Shown: positions 24,501 to 39,500 of the stretch, one piece after another
Position numbering within the stretch: the first letter of the stretch is position 1
Layout of the letters: every line of letters starts with the position of its first letter
Assembly (NCBI GenBank): GCA_021186555.1
Contig: JAJKFL010000010.1
Coordinates: forward strand, 25,178,679 to 25,242,678
Reading direction: 5' to 3'
Origin: Reticulitermes speratus
Taxonomy: Eukaryota; Arthropoda; Insecta; Blattodea; Rhinotermitidae
DNA: 64,000 bases
Notes under the pieces: generated by a model
Database searches by the model: none
The model's input: the letters and a program-made list of their open reading frames with translations, nothing else
Told to the model about the DNA's origin: nothing
Program-made: the position numbers and the translations under genes

Positions 24501-27500
24501 TGAAGATAAGGCACTACGTACCCGTGAAATGTCGGGAAATACTGAGTGAACAACACAGTGTCACGCCCTGAAAGACTCAGATTTCCAAAGCATTAGTTTC
24601 TTCCACATTTTCAGCTACGAGACATTATAGACCTACATGCTGGAGCCTAACTGGAATGAAATCAACTACAAGCAGTCACCATGTATTGATTAATAGTGTT
24701 TGTTGAATTATTTAGTGACACTACTGCAACTGCAGAAGTTATGTCAAATGATGGATGGATGGTGAATGTTGAGACAAAAATGACTGGGAAGGAGGGAAAT
24801 GTGCTCTAGGGTTCTGGTCTTCAGGGATGTGACATGGTGTCACTGGGTCAAAGACGAACCAAATCCTGACAAAACTGCTCTGGAACCCCCAAATTTTGTG
24901 AACTCTGGCACTTACTTCCCCCACACCCCCCAAAAAGGAAGCTGTAACTAAATTGACCTTCAAACTCAGCTTCAAGTAATGTTTGGGAACCAAAAACACT
25001 AGCTCTCTGAACCTTACGTGTAACTGAATGCCACACAATCTCCGTACCTTCAGTAATGTGTTGATTTCTCGTAATGATGTGATTGGAAAACCTTCTTTTT
25101 CCTTCTCCATCTTCAATCGTTTAAGCGCGACGACTTCCTCTGTGCGTTTGTCTCTGGCTCGATACACTACGCCGTACGTTCCTTCTTCAATTCTGTGAAA
25201 ATATCCACAAAACATAATCACACCAACAGCAGTCACTGTGTGGGGTTTGAGGCTCTCACAGCAGGGAGTACGAAGGTACCATATTCTGGGACACAATGCT
25301 GTGAAGCCTGGCACAAATTTATTGCGGACCCTGAAGATGGTGGTTCCTCTCAAAATTTCTGACAAACTGCAATTTGTCTCATCCCATAAGACAACATCTT
25401 CCACAGTATGAAGCTTGGTATTAGGGTGAAACATAATACAGGTGGGATTTCAACAATATTCAAAGACTCGCCAAATTCACGCTGTGCTGAACTACTGAAT
25501 CCTTCCAAGGTAGGACACAAACTCCTATTCATACTAGCAGAGGCATACCCCAGTTTTCCTGTGCAAGTCATGTAACATTAAATGCATTTCCCACAGACAT
25601 GTCAAAATGACGATTATGTTCCTGAATGGACATTTACTTACAGTTGTTTTAAAAACATTTTCAGTAGCCTGGAATATAGCAGTGAATGTGTAGTCAATAA
25701 ACTGGAAAGGATTTGGTAGGAACTTTTGTGGCCTAACTGTAGGTACTGTTAACAGCACTTGCCTGGAGGGCTGAGGACACCATCAGGATCCTCTGTCAGG
25801 ACAGAAGGTCCCTGGGTAAAGACTAAGAGCCTGGAACTTTGTGAACACACAGCAGTAGTAATAACACATGCTGAAGCATAGGTTTGATGGACATTAATAA
25901 ACGGTACATCTAGTGAATGTGATTATTTGGGGGCTATTTAAAAGTTAATAACACTGTACTAACACAAAAAAGTAAACGTATACATCAAAGAAAATTAATA
26001 ATTACACACTTAGTATTGCTTATACCGTGCATGTTTAATATAATGTTACAAATTTACCAACACATGCACTTTTTTCTATTAAAACTTAATAGTACGTTAA
26101 AATGATCTACATATGTTTCGGTCGAAACATATGTAGGGCATTTTAACGTACTATTAAGTTTTAATAGAAAAAAGTGCATGTGTTGGTAAATTTGTAACAT
26201 AATAATTACACATTCAAAAAATATTGTTTTTGTATTCATACTATAGGATGAATTACAGAAGGTAAAGTTAATTCTCAAACAGGCCACGAATGCCCAGAGG
26301 GGGGAGCGGAGGTATAGCACTACTCTTTATTAAACCTTGGCGCTAGATGTTGGTTGGTGATTAATGCCACGCCCCAGCTGCTTTACGACCAGGACAGACA
26401 CCCGGTACACACTGTACAGAACGCTACGTGGGCCTTGGAGCCAGTCTGAATGAGTAGGCAAAATCTCGCTCCTACAGAGTTGCAATACCAACTACGCGAT
26501 ACTGGCGCCACTATAGAAATAATACTGAATAAAAATGTTTGTATATGGGATAAGAGGTTTGCACAGCAGTGCAGTTGAGGACTGAGGTCTTCCCACATGT
26601 CACGCTGTGTTGCTGGGGTGGCGGTTGCTGATGTTCCAACAGAAACACAGAGCCTTCATCTTCAGGGTACAGCGGTCCAAGAATTCTTGTTCTTTTAGAC
26701 TGCTGTACCTTGATGACGAAGGCGCTAACACAGCAACATAACTCAAGTGACCTGAGTCCCCGAGAAGTTTCTATAAGTCAGTTAATTGGCTTAAGTTAAG
26801 GAGGTTCATGCATATTAACTGGAGCAGATGGGACACTTAAATGATTAAGGCAACTTGTCTTGCTCGGCCAACAACTTTTTCCTGATACTGAGCAAGGCGA
26901 CTTTCTAAGCACAATTTATGAACTACTTCATTTCAGCCTTGTGGTAAGCTCTGATTCACTGTGGTTCAAAGTGGCTCCTCTTGGCACCCGAGTTCCTCGA
27001 CCTTCCTGTCTGACTTCCACGTACACCAATTCTTGAATTCAGAATGACAGTCTGTGTGTTCCTCAATGCAGCTGAACATGACTAGCAAGGTAACAAAATT
27101 TCGTCTCGGCTGGGGCAAACGTTCTAAGTTATGATCAGGAGGAAGTCTGCCATTTACCTAGAGCCCATGTTAAGCGAGTCGAGTTATATTTTAATGCAAG
27201 ATTTTTTTCTGCTTTCTTTAAACATACACTTACTTTTGACATAATGTAACTGTACACATTCTTTAAAGGTTTACTTTTCTTCTGTAATAAGCAACTATTA
27301 AGTCACACCACCCCACAACCCTAGTTTTGGTGCCACTTTGGCATGCTTCCGTATCTAACCCTTGTTTCTACTGATGACTTGTGTTGAATGTGCACCTGCA
27401 TCTCTGATGTAGCAGTGTACGAAGGCAAGATGCAATAATCTCTAACCTTCACGCTACTCTCCGGACACAAACACCTGCTGCAGCTAACATCAGGCATTCA

Positions 27501-30500
27501 AATTTTACCTGTTAAGACACTGGAACTCTTCCACACTTCTGCACCCCTGGATAGCTGGCAGATATGGTGGAAGTTCCTCTTTCATTACAACATCTGACTT
27601 TGGAGATTCGTCACTGATGAATGGAATTCCATTTCCTCCTTCTTCATCATCTGAGTGCTTGTCTATTGGCTTTGTGGCAGTGGCCAATTTCTCATTATCA
27701 TTCTCAACCTCATCTCCGCTGCCATCCGATCCTGTATGTCCTTTCACTGACACAGGGGAATGGTTATGACTACTGTAACCAGCTTCCTCGTCTGTGTGAC
27801 GGCCTCCGGAGTCAGTGTCAGCTGAAAGCACATGACGTCAGCTTTGTGATAAATGAGGGGTGAGGAGACTTTCAAAAAATCATTTTAGTGAGTGAGCTAC
27901 ATGACCGTACATTCTGTGCACTTTGGTCATAATCGCACTTCTTTCACAGGTGGAAAACGTCACGTACTTTGATATTTTTGTCCGTGTTGTCAGTACAGAG
28001 TTACAAGCTGTCCACACTGCAGCCACGACGTACTACGTACCGCTATTTTCTTTTCCTTCATAAGGGAATTGATGGAAATGAAACAGCTGACCAGTTAGCC
28101 AGACAAGGCTCCTCACATCCATTCACAGGACCTGAGCCTGCACTTGGTATATCTGCAAAGGTTGCCAGGGGGGTGATCAGGGACTGGACGAGTAGGAAAC
28201 ACGAGGAGCATTGGCAGTGCATATGTGGACAAAAGCAGGCTAAGGGCTTTCTTAAAAAACCCTCTGCAAGAAAAGCTGGTTTGTGCTCAGCCTGAGCACA
28301 AACCAGCTCAGAATAATGACAGGGTTGCTGACAGGACACTGTCATTTAAAAGGACACCTATTTAAACTGGGGCTGGTAAACAGTCCCGAGTGTGACAGAT
28401 GCAAACAGGCATCTGAAATGGCCTCACATATTCTTTGTGATTGTGAGGCTTTGACCACACTAAGATTCAGGCACCTGGGTCGTCATTTTATGAAACCAGG
28501 TGACTTTGAAGACATCTCTGTCAGTAAGATACTGCACTTTGTTCAAGGTGCGGGACTGCCGAATGACTGAGCTAAAGGGTTGCACAAGACAGCGATAACG
28601 GTAGAAGCGCACGGGTCACTGTGGTGCCCGCCCTTCTGTATTCTATTCTATTTCATTTATAATGTCTTTTGATAATGACACTGAATGAAGAACAATGGTA
28701 ATTAAATTTAAAAATAGACTAACACTAATAATCTCTTACCTTTACATCATTCTGTAGCCAAACAAGCCAGTCTTCGAAACAGGACAGCAAATTAAAATAC
28801 AGGCAGCAATAAGATGCAACTGCTCACACACACGTGGCTGATTTACTTGACATGATCAACTTTTCAACAACCAATCACACTTCTCAAATTTGTGACATGT
28901 TATTACGTAACACAGGGTCCTTATTGTACCTGTCGTCTATTGTTTGTTACTTCCCAACACTACTGCACTACACGTGTAGGACTTTGGTTGCGTGGGTTGT
29001 ATTAATATGCTAAGCGAGTCGACAGGAAGTGGAAACCAACACTTGTCACATATAGTGCTGACCCTTTATTTATTGCTCATGAGAGGAGGTGAACAAATGC
29101 AGTCATTCTGCAGTACTCAAAGAGGATAAGAGCTGAATACATGAACGACAAACCTGCCTCATCTTCCTCCGACTCCGTACTACTGTCACTGTCTTCCTCC
29201 TCCTCCTCTTCTTCCTCTTCCTCTTCTGCATCACTGGAAGCTTCCTCCTCTTCATCCATTGGACTATTGTCTCTTGTACTTCCAGCCTGCTGTTTTGCCT
29301 CCTGTCCAGCTGGCAGTTGCTCATCCTCCGAGTCATCTGACACTGTGACAACATTGTGGGCAGCATCGGCCTTGCCTTGACTGTCCGCTGTGAAAGCAAC
29401 AATACATCTGGCGTGCGACTACTAAACTATAAACTGAATGAACTTGATGCTAGGGATACATGACTCTAAACTAAAAGGACACTAGGTATTTTAACATAGG
29501 ATACAGGATAGCATATACAACATGATACATAAGACAAGTGCCGATTTACTATATTCCTGTATCTTTTCAACCTACAATATTCAAATTACAACATTTTTAT
29601 ATAAATAATGCCCTTTTAAAAATACAGTAACTTCTTGATGAAGACCGTGCTCCGTTAAACAAGTAGGCATGAGCAACATAAAATAGAGTTGTCGCCCAAA
29701 TACAAATGTGTATGTAAGATGGTTTACTCTTCATTAACTGAATAAACACGCATACATGGTTAATGACATTTCGCTGTGAGCACAGAACAGCATAAAGCAG
29801 ACACTGACAATGTTATGCTGCATCACTGAACGCACAGTTGCTGACGTTCTGAAGAGCCATCGTGCCCGTACAACACAAGGAGAGAATGCCACCGAGCGGC
29901 ATAAGATCGCAGAATGCTTGATCTTCTGCAACACTGCTGTGAGAACCTCAAATGTTGCCGCACACAATGTCTTGAATAATAACTACAATTGTCAGCACTG
30001 AACCGCTTCCAACTCATTCTCACGATCAATTCACTGGCCGTAACAAATCCAGTCGTCTGCTTGTTCGTGTAGAATCAAGAAAAAGAGGTAAATAAAATCT
30101 TTGAATACACTTGTTAATGTTTTTCCCTACCCTCTTCATTGGCACATTGAGATCTCTGCAAACCTCCTATTACAAGTACTTCATCTGTCCCATCTGTCTG
30201 TAACCATGTAACCTGAGAACCCCCCAAATAAATTTTCATGAAAACGGATACTGGAGATTCTACAGACAACTGTTTGGACAGATTCTAATATTTTGGGATG
30301 TAATTCCATGTTTATGGGTAAGTAGTTCCCAAGATTAGAAAGCACTGTGGTGCCTTCATGTCTGTGAAGAACTGACTTTGTGGACTCATTACCCTTGAAG
30401 ATGAACGGAATATGATCCTCTGAAACGCCAGGAACCACTCAGCCAGTAACACAGCATCACATCTCAGAAACCTCAAATCCTCATCAATATCACCCCCTAG

Positions 30501-33500
30501 AACCTCAAAATCTTAAACTGCTGAGCCACCACAAGTTGCAACTAGGTCAGGAATTTAACTGCCATTTGACATGATGACGAATATGCATTTCTGTGTACCA
30601 GTGTTCACACCCCTGATCTGCACGAGTGCATTCACATCTATACAACCAATTAAGCTGCCACTTGTATTTATACAGAATGCTCCTGACTTACACTACATGA
30701 CAACTGTACAGTTATGCTACATGACAACTGTACAGTTATGCTACATGACAACTGTACAGTTACGCTACATGACAACTGTACAGTTATGCTACATAGCAAC
30801 TGTATATTTAGCCTACTTGGATACTCGAGAACAGACCAAACTACACTATGGCAATTTCACAAATCAACAGAAAACAGACAAGTAATAAAATTTTAACTGC
30901 AAAAATACACAAAGTTATCAACACTTACAAATTTTAGTTAGCCCCAAGAATCCAACAATATTTTTTAAATGTCTTTTATGAATTTTTGATACATCACTGA
31001 CTTCATACAAACACTTGCTTTACAAACATAAGAATCAAGTATGCTAAATTATAATTAATTTTCTCCTCCCTATAAGCATGAGTCAAATGAAAGCTTAAAA
31101 GTGTTCAAAAAATTGAGCCCCTACTGTGTGCAGCTGTAGGCACAGCAAATCATCAGCATGTGTTAGAAGCATGTACTGTGTATGCAGACTGTACTGTGTG
31201 CAGCTGTAGGCACAGCAAATCATCAGCATGTGTTAAAAGCATGTACTGTGTATGCAGACTGTACTGTGTGCAGCTGTAGGCACAGCAAGTCATCAGCATG
31301 TGTTAGAAGCATGTACTGTGTATGTAGACACTACTGTGTGCAGCTGTAGGCACAGCAAGTCATCAGGATGTGTTAGAAGCATGTACTGTGTATGGAGACT
31401 GTACTGTGTGCAGCTGTAGGCACAGCAAGTCATCAGCATGTGTTAGAAGCATGTACTGTGTATGCAGACTGTACTGTGTGCAGCTGTAGGCACAGCAAGT
31501 CATCAGGATGTGTTAGAAGCATGTACTGTGTATGGAGACTGTACTGTGTGCAGCTGTAGGCACAGCAAGTCATCAGCATGTGTTAGAAGCATGTACTGTG
31601 TATGCAGACTGTACTGTGTGCAGCTGTAGGCACAGCAAGTCATCAGGATGTGTTAGAAGCATGTACTGTGTATGGAGACTGTACTGTGTGCAGCTGTAGG
31701 CACAGCAAATCATCAGCATGTGTTAGAAGCAAGTACTGTGTATGCAGACTGTACTGTGTGCAGCTGTAGGCACAGCAAGTCATCAGCATGTGTTAGAAGC
31801 ATGTACTGTGTATGCAGACTGTACTGTGTGCAGCTGTAGGCACAGCAAATCATCAGCATGTGTTAGAAGCATGTACTGTGTATGGAGACACTACTGTGTG
31901 CAGCTGTAGGCACAGCAAGTCATCAGCATGGGTTAGAAGCATGTACTGTGTATGCAGACTGTACTGTGTGCAGCTGTAGGCACAGCAAGTCATCAGCATG
32001 TGTTAGAAGCATGTACTGTATGTGGAGACCGTACTGTGTGCAGCTGTAGGCACAGCAAGTCATCAGCATGGGTTAAAAGCATGTATTGTGTATGGAGACT
32101 GTACTGTGTGCAGCTGTAGGCACAGCAAGTCATCTGTATGGGTTAGAAGCATGTACTGTGTGTGGAGACTGTACTGTGTGCAGCTGTAGGCACAGCAAGT
32201 CATCAGCATGTACTGTGTATAGAGACTGTACTGTGTGCAGCTGTAGGCACAGCAAGTCATCAGCATGTGTTAGAAGCATATACTGTGTATGCAGACTGTA
32301 CTGTGTGCAGCTGTAGGCACAGCAAGTCATCAGCATAGGTTAGATGTATGTACTGTGTGTGGCAGATCTGGCAATATGCTGAAAGAAGACAAAGGTAAAG
32401 GTAAAGGTCTCCCTACAACAGGCCATGAAAGCCCAGAGGGGAGTAGAGGTATAGCTCTACTCTTTCCTTAACCTCAGCACTAGATGGGGTGGGTGGTCAA
32501 CGCTATGCCCCAGGTGTTTTACCCCAGGGAACGACCCAGTACCCATTGTACAGGAGGCTGGGTAGGCCCTGGGGCAGGTGTTGACGGGTACTCAAAATCT
32601 CAACCCCACCAGGATTCGATCCCCGGACCTTCCAGCTCGTAGCTATACCGACTGAGCTATCGCGGTCCAGACAAAGCTGTGTGAAACTTGTCTGCACTAA
32701 ATTGGCTGGTAAAACTTTAACATTTCATTTGACTCACCTACATAACATCTACCCCACAAGAAGATCCCCTTCACGACCTTCAATTTCCAGTAACTCTGTG
32801 CAAAACAATAAGGCTCAACCAGGAGGGGGCCGGGGGGGGGCGACGACTGTCATCTTATATTCAGGTAAAGGCGGTATTATTCAGTTCGTTTTTACTTACT
32901 TCTTTCTGCACTGGCCTTACTTTTATCGCCTTCCTCTTCTATTCTGCGTTTTTTCCTCTCTCTACTGCGACTGCGTTCTCTCTTCTTGGCAATTTCCCTC
33001 ATCAGAGTACGTTCTTTCTCTTTCTCTAGGTGTCGACGTTCACGTCTTGCTTCCAGCTCACGCCGGTACACCTCCTTCTGCCTCACCATTTCTCTGTCTG
33101 AAGGACCAGCAACATAATATCCAGAACATTATGACTGTTTTCATGATACAACAGGCAAAGCAGAGAACAGAGCGTCATGAACAAAGAAAAATGATTACTA
33201 TGCCCGTCTGTCTTATGACAGGCACATGTCTAGTATTTTTATAATACTGAAAGTCTGATCAAGTAATTTGTGAATGAAGCTAAGGTAAAACGTGTCCTTG
33301 CAACATATTAAGATTTCCATTTTTTAATCCTCAAATGAAAACTGTAGTGAACAAATGTCCTTACTCTTCTAGACACTTTAACATGACAGAATAGAATAGA
33401 ACAGAAGTAGGGCGGGCACCAGAGCGTCCCGTGCACATCGACCATTTCTGATCCTTTGTGCAGCCCTTATTTTCATTTGTTTAGCAGCCCCTCACTTTGA

Positions 33501-36500
33501 ACAAAGTGCAGTAACCTGCTTACAGATATCCTTAAAGTCCCCTGGTTTCATAAAACGATACCCCAGGTACCTGAATCTTATTGCAGCCAAGGCCTCACAG
33601 TCACCAAGAACATGCCAGGCCGTTTCAGATGCCTGTTTGCATCTATCACACTTGGGACTGTCTAATAACCCCAGTTTAAACAAGTGTCCTTTAAATGAGT
33701 GTCCTATGAACAGCCCTGTCAGTATCCTTAGCTGGTTTCTGTTCAAACTACCGTATATTCTCGAATCTAATCCGCACCTTTTTTACAGTTTTAGAGGGCT
33801 AAAAAATCAGATGCAGATTAAATTCGCGGTCTAGAGCTGGATTTTGGAAAAATGATTGAGCTGCTGTACAATATAACAATAACGTAATTAACGTAATTAA
33901 TAAACAACGTAAGAATAATACAATACAATAATCTATTATTTTATTATTTATTATTATAATTTATTATTCATCAGACTCGCCGTCATCACTCATAACTGAA
34001 TCGTTATCCGTGCTCTCCACCCAGTCACTTTATCATCTTTATCTTCAACATCGTCCTCCCATACAATGTCATCTTCGGTTCCGTCCAAAGCATTGCTTAT
34101 GCAACACTTCTTGAAAGATCTGACGATAATGCTCTCCGGGATGGCTTTCCATGCAGCCGACACCCACCGCGCCACTTCTGAAGGAGCTGCGTCACACCCG
34201 CTGATCGCTGCCTTGTGTTTCCGCCATAGTCGAACGTTGCTTTCATTAACTCCAAAAATTGCAGCGGCTTTGCGGTTTCCATTCTCCTCCTGCGCACCGA
34301 ATAACTTCACGTTTGAACTTCGCCGTATATGAGAGTCGTTTAGATTTCAGGTGTCCCTCTTCCATAACTACGGTACACGACAAATTGGAACAAGCACCTC
34401 CCACGTTTCAACAACTAAAGATCAGCTGGCTTCAGACGAGATTGCGCACGTCTGTTGAGAAAGGCCCCGCCTCTATCGGTATGACTCATCGGCCACAGGC
34501 GTAGCGTCGGATTTTAACGCATTGGTAACATCCAATATTATTCAAACAGTCGCCCCGTGGGCAAGGGGTGGTTGAAGGAAAGGTGCGGATTAGAATCGCG
34601 AACTAACTTTTTTCGTTTAAGAAGTCGCCAAAAACTGGGTGCGGATTAGATTCGAGAATATACGGTAAGTAGTTCTCCAGCTCTTCTAGCAGAGGGTCTT
34701 TCAAGAAAGTTTCTTGCCTGTCTGTCCATAAATGGACTGCCAATATTCTGTATGTTTCCTATTCGTCCATCCCCTGATCATCTCCCTGGCATTCTTAGTA
34801 GATATGCCCACAGCAGGCTCAGGTCCTATAAATGGATGTGAGGAGCCCTGTCTAGCTAGTTGATCAGCCTTTTCATTCCCATCAATTCCCATATCAGTTG
34901 AAGCTGTTATGTTCTGCCACTCTCATCAGGGATTGATGGCAGTCCCAGACTAGTTTAGAATTAATCTGGAAGTTATTAAGCGCCTTAATGGCTGCTTGAC
35001 TGTCTGAAAGAATATAGATGTTCCTACCTGTGTAGCCCTTTTCTATATTCTCCATTATACATGCCTTAATGGCATATATTTCCGCCTGGAATACCGTTGT
35101 GTGATGCCCGAGACTGAAGCTAAGCCCCCTCCATGAGCCCCATTTATACACCCCGGCACCCGTGCCGTCATTGGTCTTAGACCCGTCTGTATACCAGACC
35201 AGGCCTCCTTTATTGTCTGGATTAAATCCATTCTGCCATTCATACCTGCTGGAAAGATGAACCTTGAATGGCTTATGAAATATGTATCCCGGTATCATTC
35301 TATCAGTCCCCATTAAAACGATGGGTTCTTGCTCCATGTCCCAAGCCTTTTTAGCGTGACCATAGTTAGCGATCTAGGTCTCCACTGTTCACTTTAACAC
35401 GATAGTTTACACAAGTAACATACCTGCTTCAAGGAGACGTTCTCTTCTCATCTCTCTCTCCAGGCGCTCAGCTTTCTCACGAGATGACTCTCTTGGTGCA
35501 GCGATTGTGATGATATCCTCTTCTATTACTCTTCTTTCACGATCACGTTCTCTGTCCCGTTCTCTTCGTTCTATTTTCACTCTTCGGTCTGTGCCTCCAC
35601 CACTGCCAACACCTCCACTGGTAAACAAGTAAAGCACTGAAATATGTTGATTATGGTACGGTAACTCTGACTGCTTGTTCACTATTTCTAGTCGAGAAGA
35701 ATAACGATTTACTAACTAATGGCCATCAAAACATAACACTCACTAAATCACCATTCTATTAAAGTCCAACAACATTTTTAGATCACAAGATCATAGTCAT
35801 AGGTAACACTATACACAACATATGCATTTAGATCCAGTAGCGACTTTCAGCACCCGTCTAGACCGGCCCTGGGGCCCACCCAGCCTCCTCTACAATGGGT
35901 ACCGGGTCATTCCCAGGGGATAAAGCAGCAGAGGCGTGGAGTTGACCACCCACCCCCATCTAGTGCCGAGGTTAAAGAAAGAGTAGAGCTATACCTCTAC
36001 TACCCCTCTGGGCCATCATGGCCTGTTATAGGGAGAACTTTACCTTTACCTTACACATACAAAGCAATTAAAATTACTGCACTATTTTGTGATGTAACGC
36101 TGTAGCAGCACTGCATACAGTGTCATCCTTGATCGTGTTTTTGTCATAAAACATGACAGCATTGCAAAGAAACAGGTTTATATGAGTACCATATTTTGAT
36201 AGTCACTGAGAGTTCAAGTCTTGTGGAATGTGATGCTATGTCATTGGGCGAGTGGTTCACGACCTTTGTAAGGCAACACAATCCTTTGAAACATTGCTAA
36301 ACCACACACCGAGCAACACAGTGTCACATGCCAGGAGACCTGAACCCTCAGCAACGCTGCCACAGGAACCTCCAATACCGCAATGATGGTTACTGTTATA
36401 GTAAATAAATATAATATAGAAGTACAATGCAAATTCTAATAATATCGGTGGACAGGTCAAGAATAATGAAGTTAATGCAGTTCAAAGCCAAGCAATAACG

Positions 36501-39500
36501 GAATATCAAATTACAAAAAATGCAAGAAAAACTCAAAACATTCCCACCAGTTATGAACCCACCAAAAAGAACAAGAATCAGACATTCAATAACTAATCAA
36601 TTAAACGATAGTCAAAATTTAATCAACCGACCAGCCGTTATGAGTACTGTGACTGATCAGTTAAAAAGAGACAGTCAGCAATGCTTTTCTCCATTATATC
36701 ACTGTGCATGCAAGACCCAAAATTAAACCACATCGTTTAAAAAACCCAACACTCCCACTCACAAATTCTTTCTCTTTGCAAAATTTGAAGTTTTCACAGC
36801 ATTGATGATGAAGATTCAGGTCTTCTGGGTTGTTAAGTGGAGTGCCAGGGTTACTGACTCTTAGCGTTTTGAAGGAACATACTGCCGCAATATTCATGGG
36901 TTGAGGGATCTGAAAAGTTGAACGCAGTACGTTCCTTTGAAGCGTACGGAATGAATATGCCAGCTACTCAGCATAACAACCCCAAAGACCATCATCCTCT
37001 TTCTTTAGTTGTTTTCCTTCACATTTTAATTTTCTGCTTACCCGAGGCCTCTGTCAGCATCACCACCGCCACTTGTTCCACCTCCACTTCGACCCTCATT
37101 CCGTCGCTTGTCCAGTAGCCGCTCCCTCAGATCCTCTAACACACGCTCCCCACGTTCATTTGACATTTTGTCTTTACTTCTGCTTCCTCCACCACCATCT
37201 GTAATTCCTCTAGAATCACGTTCACGACCACTTCCACTGCTACTTACATCACGCTCACGATCTCGTTCCCGCTCACGTTTACTCTCCCTGGCTGCGGCAG
37301 CTGCCTCACGGCGCTCTCTATAAGCAAAAATAACTCTTCACACGCAAATCAATGACACAACGCTGCTTTCCCTAGCTACTTCGTAACACTTACAGGTTAA
37401 GGTGGTCTATAATGATACTGTACAATATGTAATTCCATGTGAAGCAGAGTCTTTTGAGAAGCTGACAGTCAAACAGCTGGCCAAGAAATTCCCCATCCTT
37501 TGTGAAAACTAAAGTTTCATAAATTGTTTACAACTGGCCACTGGATCGTATCTTCAGACATACCAATCCACACAGTCACTCCCCTGCTCCTTGAACCTCC
37601 TGTTTCATGTTATCCTCCTCCTACACCTAGAAATTTTTCTCTTCTCCAAACTGTATAAAATGATGCAAAGAGTATACCTTTAACGCTTATTATAAATAAT
37701 CTTTGGAGAGGTCATCCCATTTTGTCAATCAACTACATATGCACAGATACAGCCAGTCAAAACACAACACTTTTACTGTAAGTAAAATACTAGCTACAAA
37801 ACTAATGTAAGTATTATATGCCTGACGATAGTTCATATGGACTGAAACATGTAGCATTATTGATAAACACAACAAAGGATTGTGTTCAATGGCAGCACAT
37901 ATAGTAATATTGATGGTGTCTGCTTTATGCTGCGCAGTCCTGCGTTAAACCGAGTGGAGCGGAGCAGAGAGCATCACTGGTTGCCACGCAGCAACTGATG
38001 CTGTATGCTCTATGCTGCGCAGTTCTGCATTACACCGAGTGGTGCGGAGCAGACAGCATCACTGGTTGCTACGCAGCAACTGATGCTGTATGCTCTATGC
38101 TGCGCAGTCCTGTGTTAAACCGAGTGGTGCGGAGCAGATGACATCACTGGTTGCTACACAGCAACTGATGCTGTACGCTCTATGCTGCGCAGTCCTGCGT
38201 TAAACCGAGTGGTGCGGAGCAGATGACATCACTGGTTGCTACACAGCAACTGATGCTGTATGCTCTATGCTGCGCAGTCCTGCGTTAAACCGAGTGGTGC
38301 GGAGCAGATGACATCACTGGTTGCTACACAGCAACTGATGCTGTACGCTCTATGCTCCGCAGTCCTGCGTTAAACCGAGTGGTGCGGAGCAGATGACATC
38401 ACTGGTTGCTACACAGCAACTGATGCTGTATGCTCTATGCTGCGCAGTCCTGCGTTAAACCGAGTGGTGCAGAGCAGACAGCATCACTGGTTGCTACGAA
38501 GCAACTGATGCTGTATGCTCTATGCTGTGCAGTCCTGCGTAAACCGAGTGTGCGGAGCAGATGACATCACTGGTTGTACACAGCAACTGATGCTGTATGC
38601 TCTATGCTGCGCAGTCCTGCGTTAAACGAGTGGTGCAGAGCAGACAGCATCACTGGTTGCTACGAAGCAACTGATGCTGTATGCTCTATGCTGTGCATCC
38701 TGCGTTAAACCGAGCGGTGCGGAGCAGACAGCATCACTGGTTGCTATGCAGCAACTGATGCTGTATGCTCTATGCTGCGCAGTCCTGCGTTAAACCGAGT
38801 GGTGCGGAGCAGACAGCATCACTGGTTGCTATGCAGCAACTGATGCTGTATGCTCTATGCTGCGCAGTCCTGCGTTAAACTGAGTGGTGCAGAGCAGACA
38901 GCATCACTGGTTGCTATGCAGCAACTGATGCTGTATGCTCTATGCTGCGCAGTCCTGCGTTAAACCGAGTGGTGCAGAGCAGACAGCATCATTGGTTGCT
39001 ACGCAGCAACTGATGCTGTATGCTGCGCAGTCTTGCGTTAATCTGAGTGGTGCGGAGCAGACAGCATCACTGGTTGCTACGCAGCACTGCAGCTATGAGT
39101 GCGTTCTGCTTTAAGATGTACAATCCACACAATATCTGAACCTTTCACAGCATCTAAAACTGATAAAATCTTCTCAGTCGTTCATCTGCCCAAGATCAAA
39201 GTTAAGTCCAATGTCTCGCAGACGTGGCCTGTTTCTATCAGGAAATGATGTCATCGTGCTGGACTTTAACTCCAAACTTGCGCACCTGGTCACCAGAGAA
39301 GATTCTTATCTGAACAACTTAACATATATGGTGTGGGTTAACCATTAGGAAAACGTGAATGAAAATTTGTAATTAAAGCTCTGAATTTCCTTACCGATGG
39401 TGATGTTTCTCACGCATTCGTTCTTCTCTGTGCTCCCTGTGCTCCCGAGTTCGATGGTGGCCCTTTCTATGAGCAGATGAGTCTTGCTTTCCATGGATCT

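Larger units (their letters stand above)
33387..35385 (-). mobile_element. Jockey-like LINE 3' portion, split by a pogo-like insert
   Basis: The minus strand codes an RNase H domain. YTDGSK (from 34894-35337) supplies the first acidic motif; the SDSQAA motif, a second frame with [14 protein letters not shown], and a Cys-rich [20 protein letters not shown] segment follow. The 3' end has TATTC-type repeats. The coding region is interrupted at a TA by 33751-34665. Frameshifts make it non-functional, and it is 5'-truncated without reverse transcriptase. CDK11 intron 5, same strand as the gene. Confidence 0.82.

Noticed and set aside
29141..29380. A serine-rich 79-codon frame on the plus strand
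   Set aside because: It is the antisense shadow of the glutamate run in CDK11 exon 7.
32681..33244. A 187-codon plus-strand frame
   Set aside because: It overlaps CDK11 exon 6 in antisense and a SINE edge, with no motif of its own.
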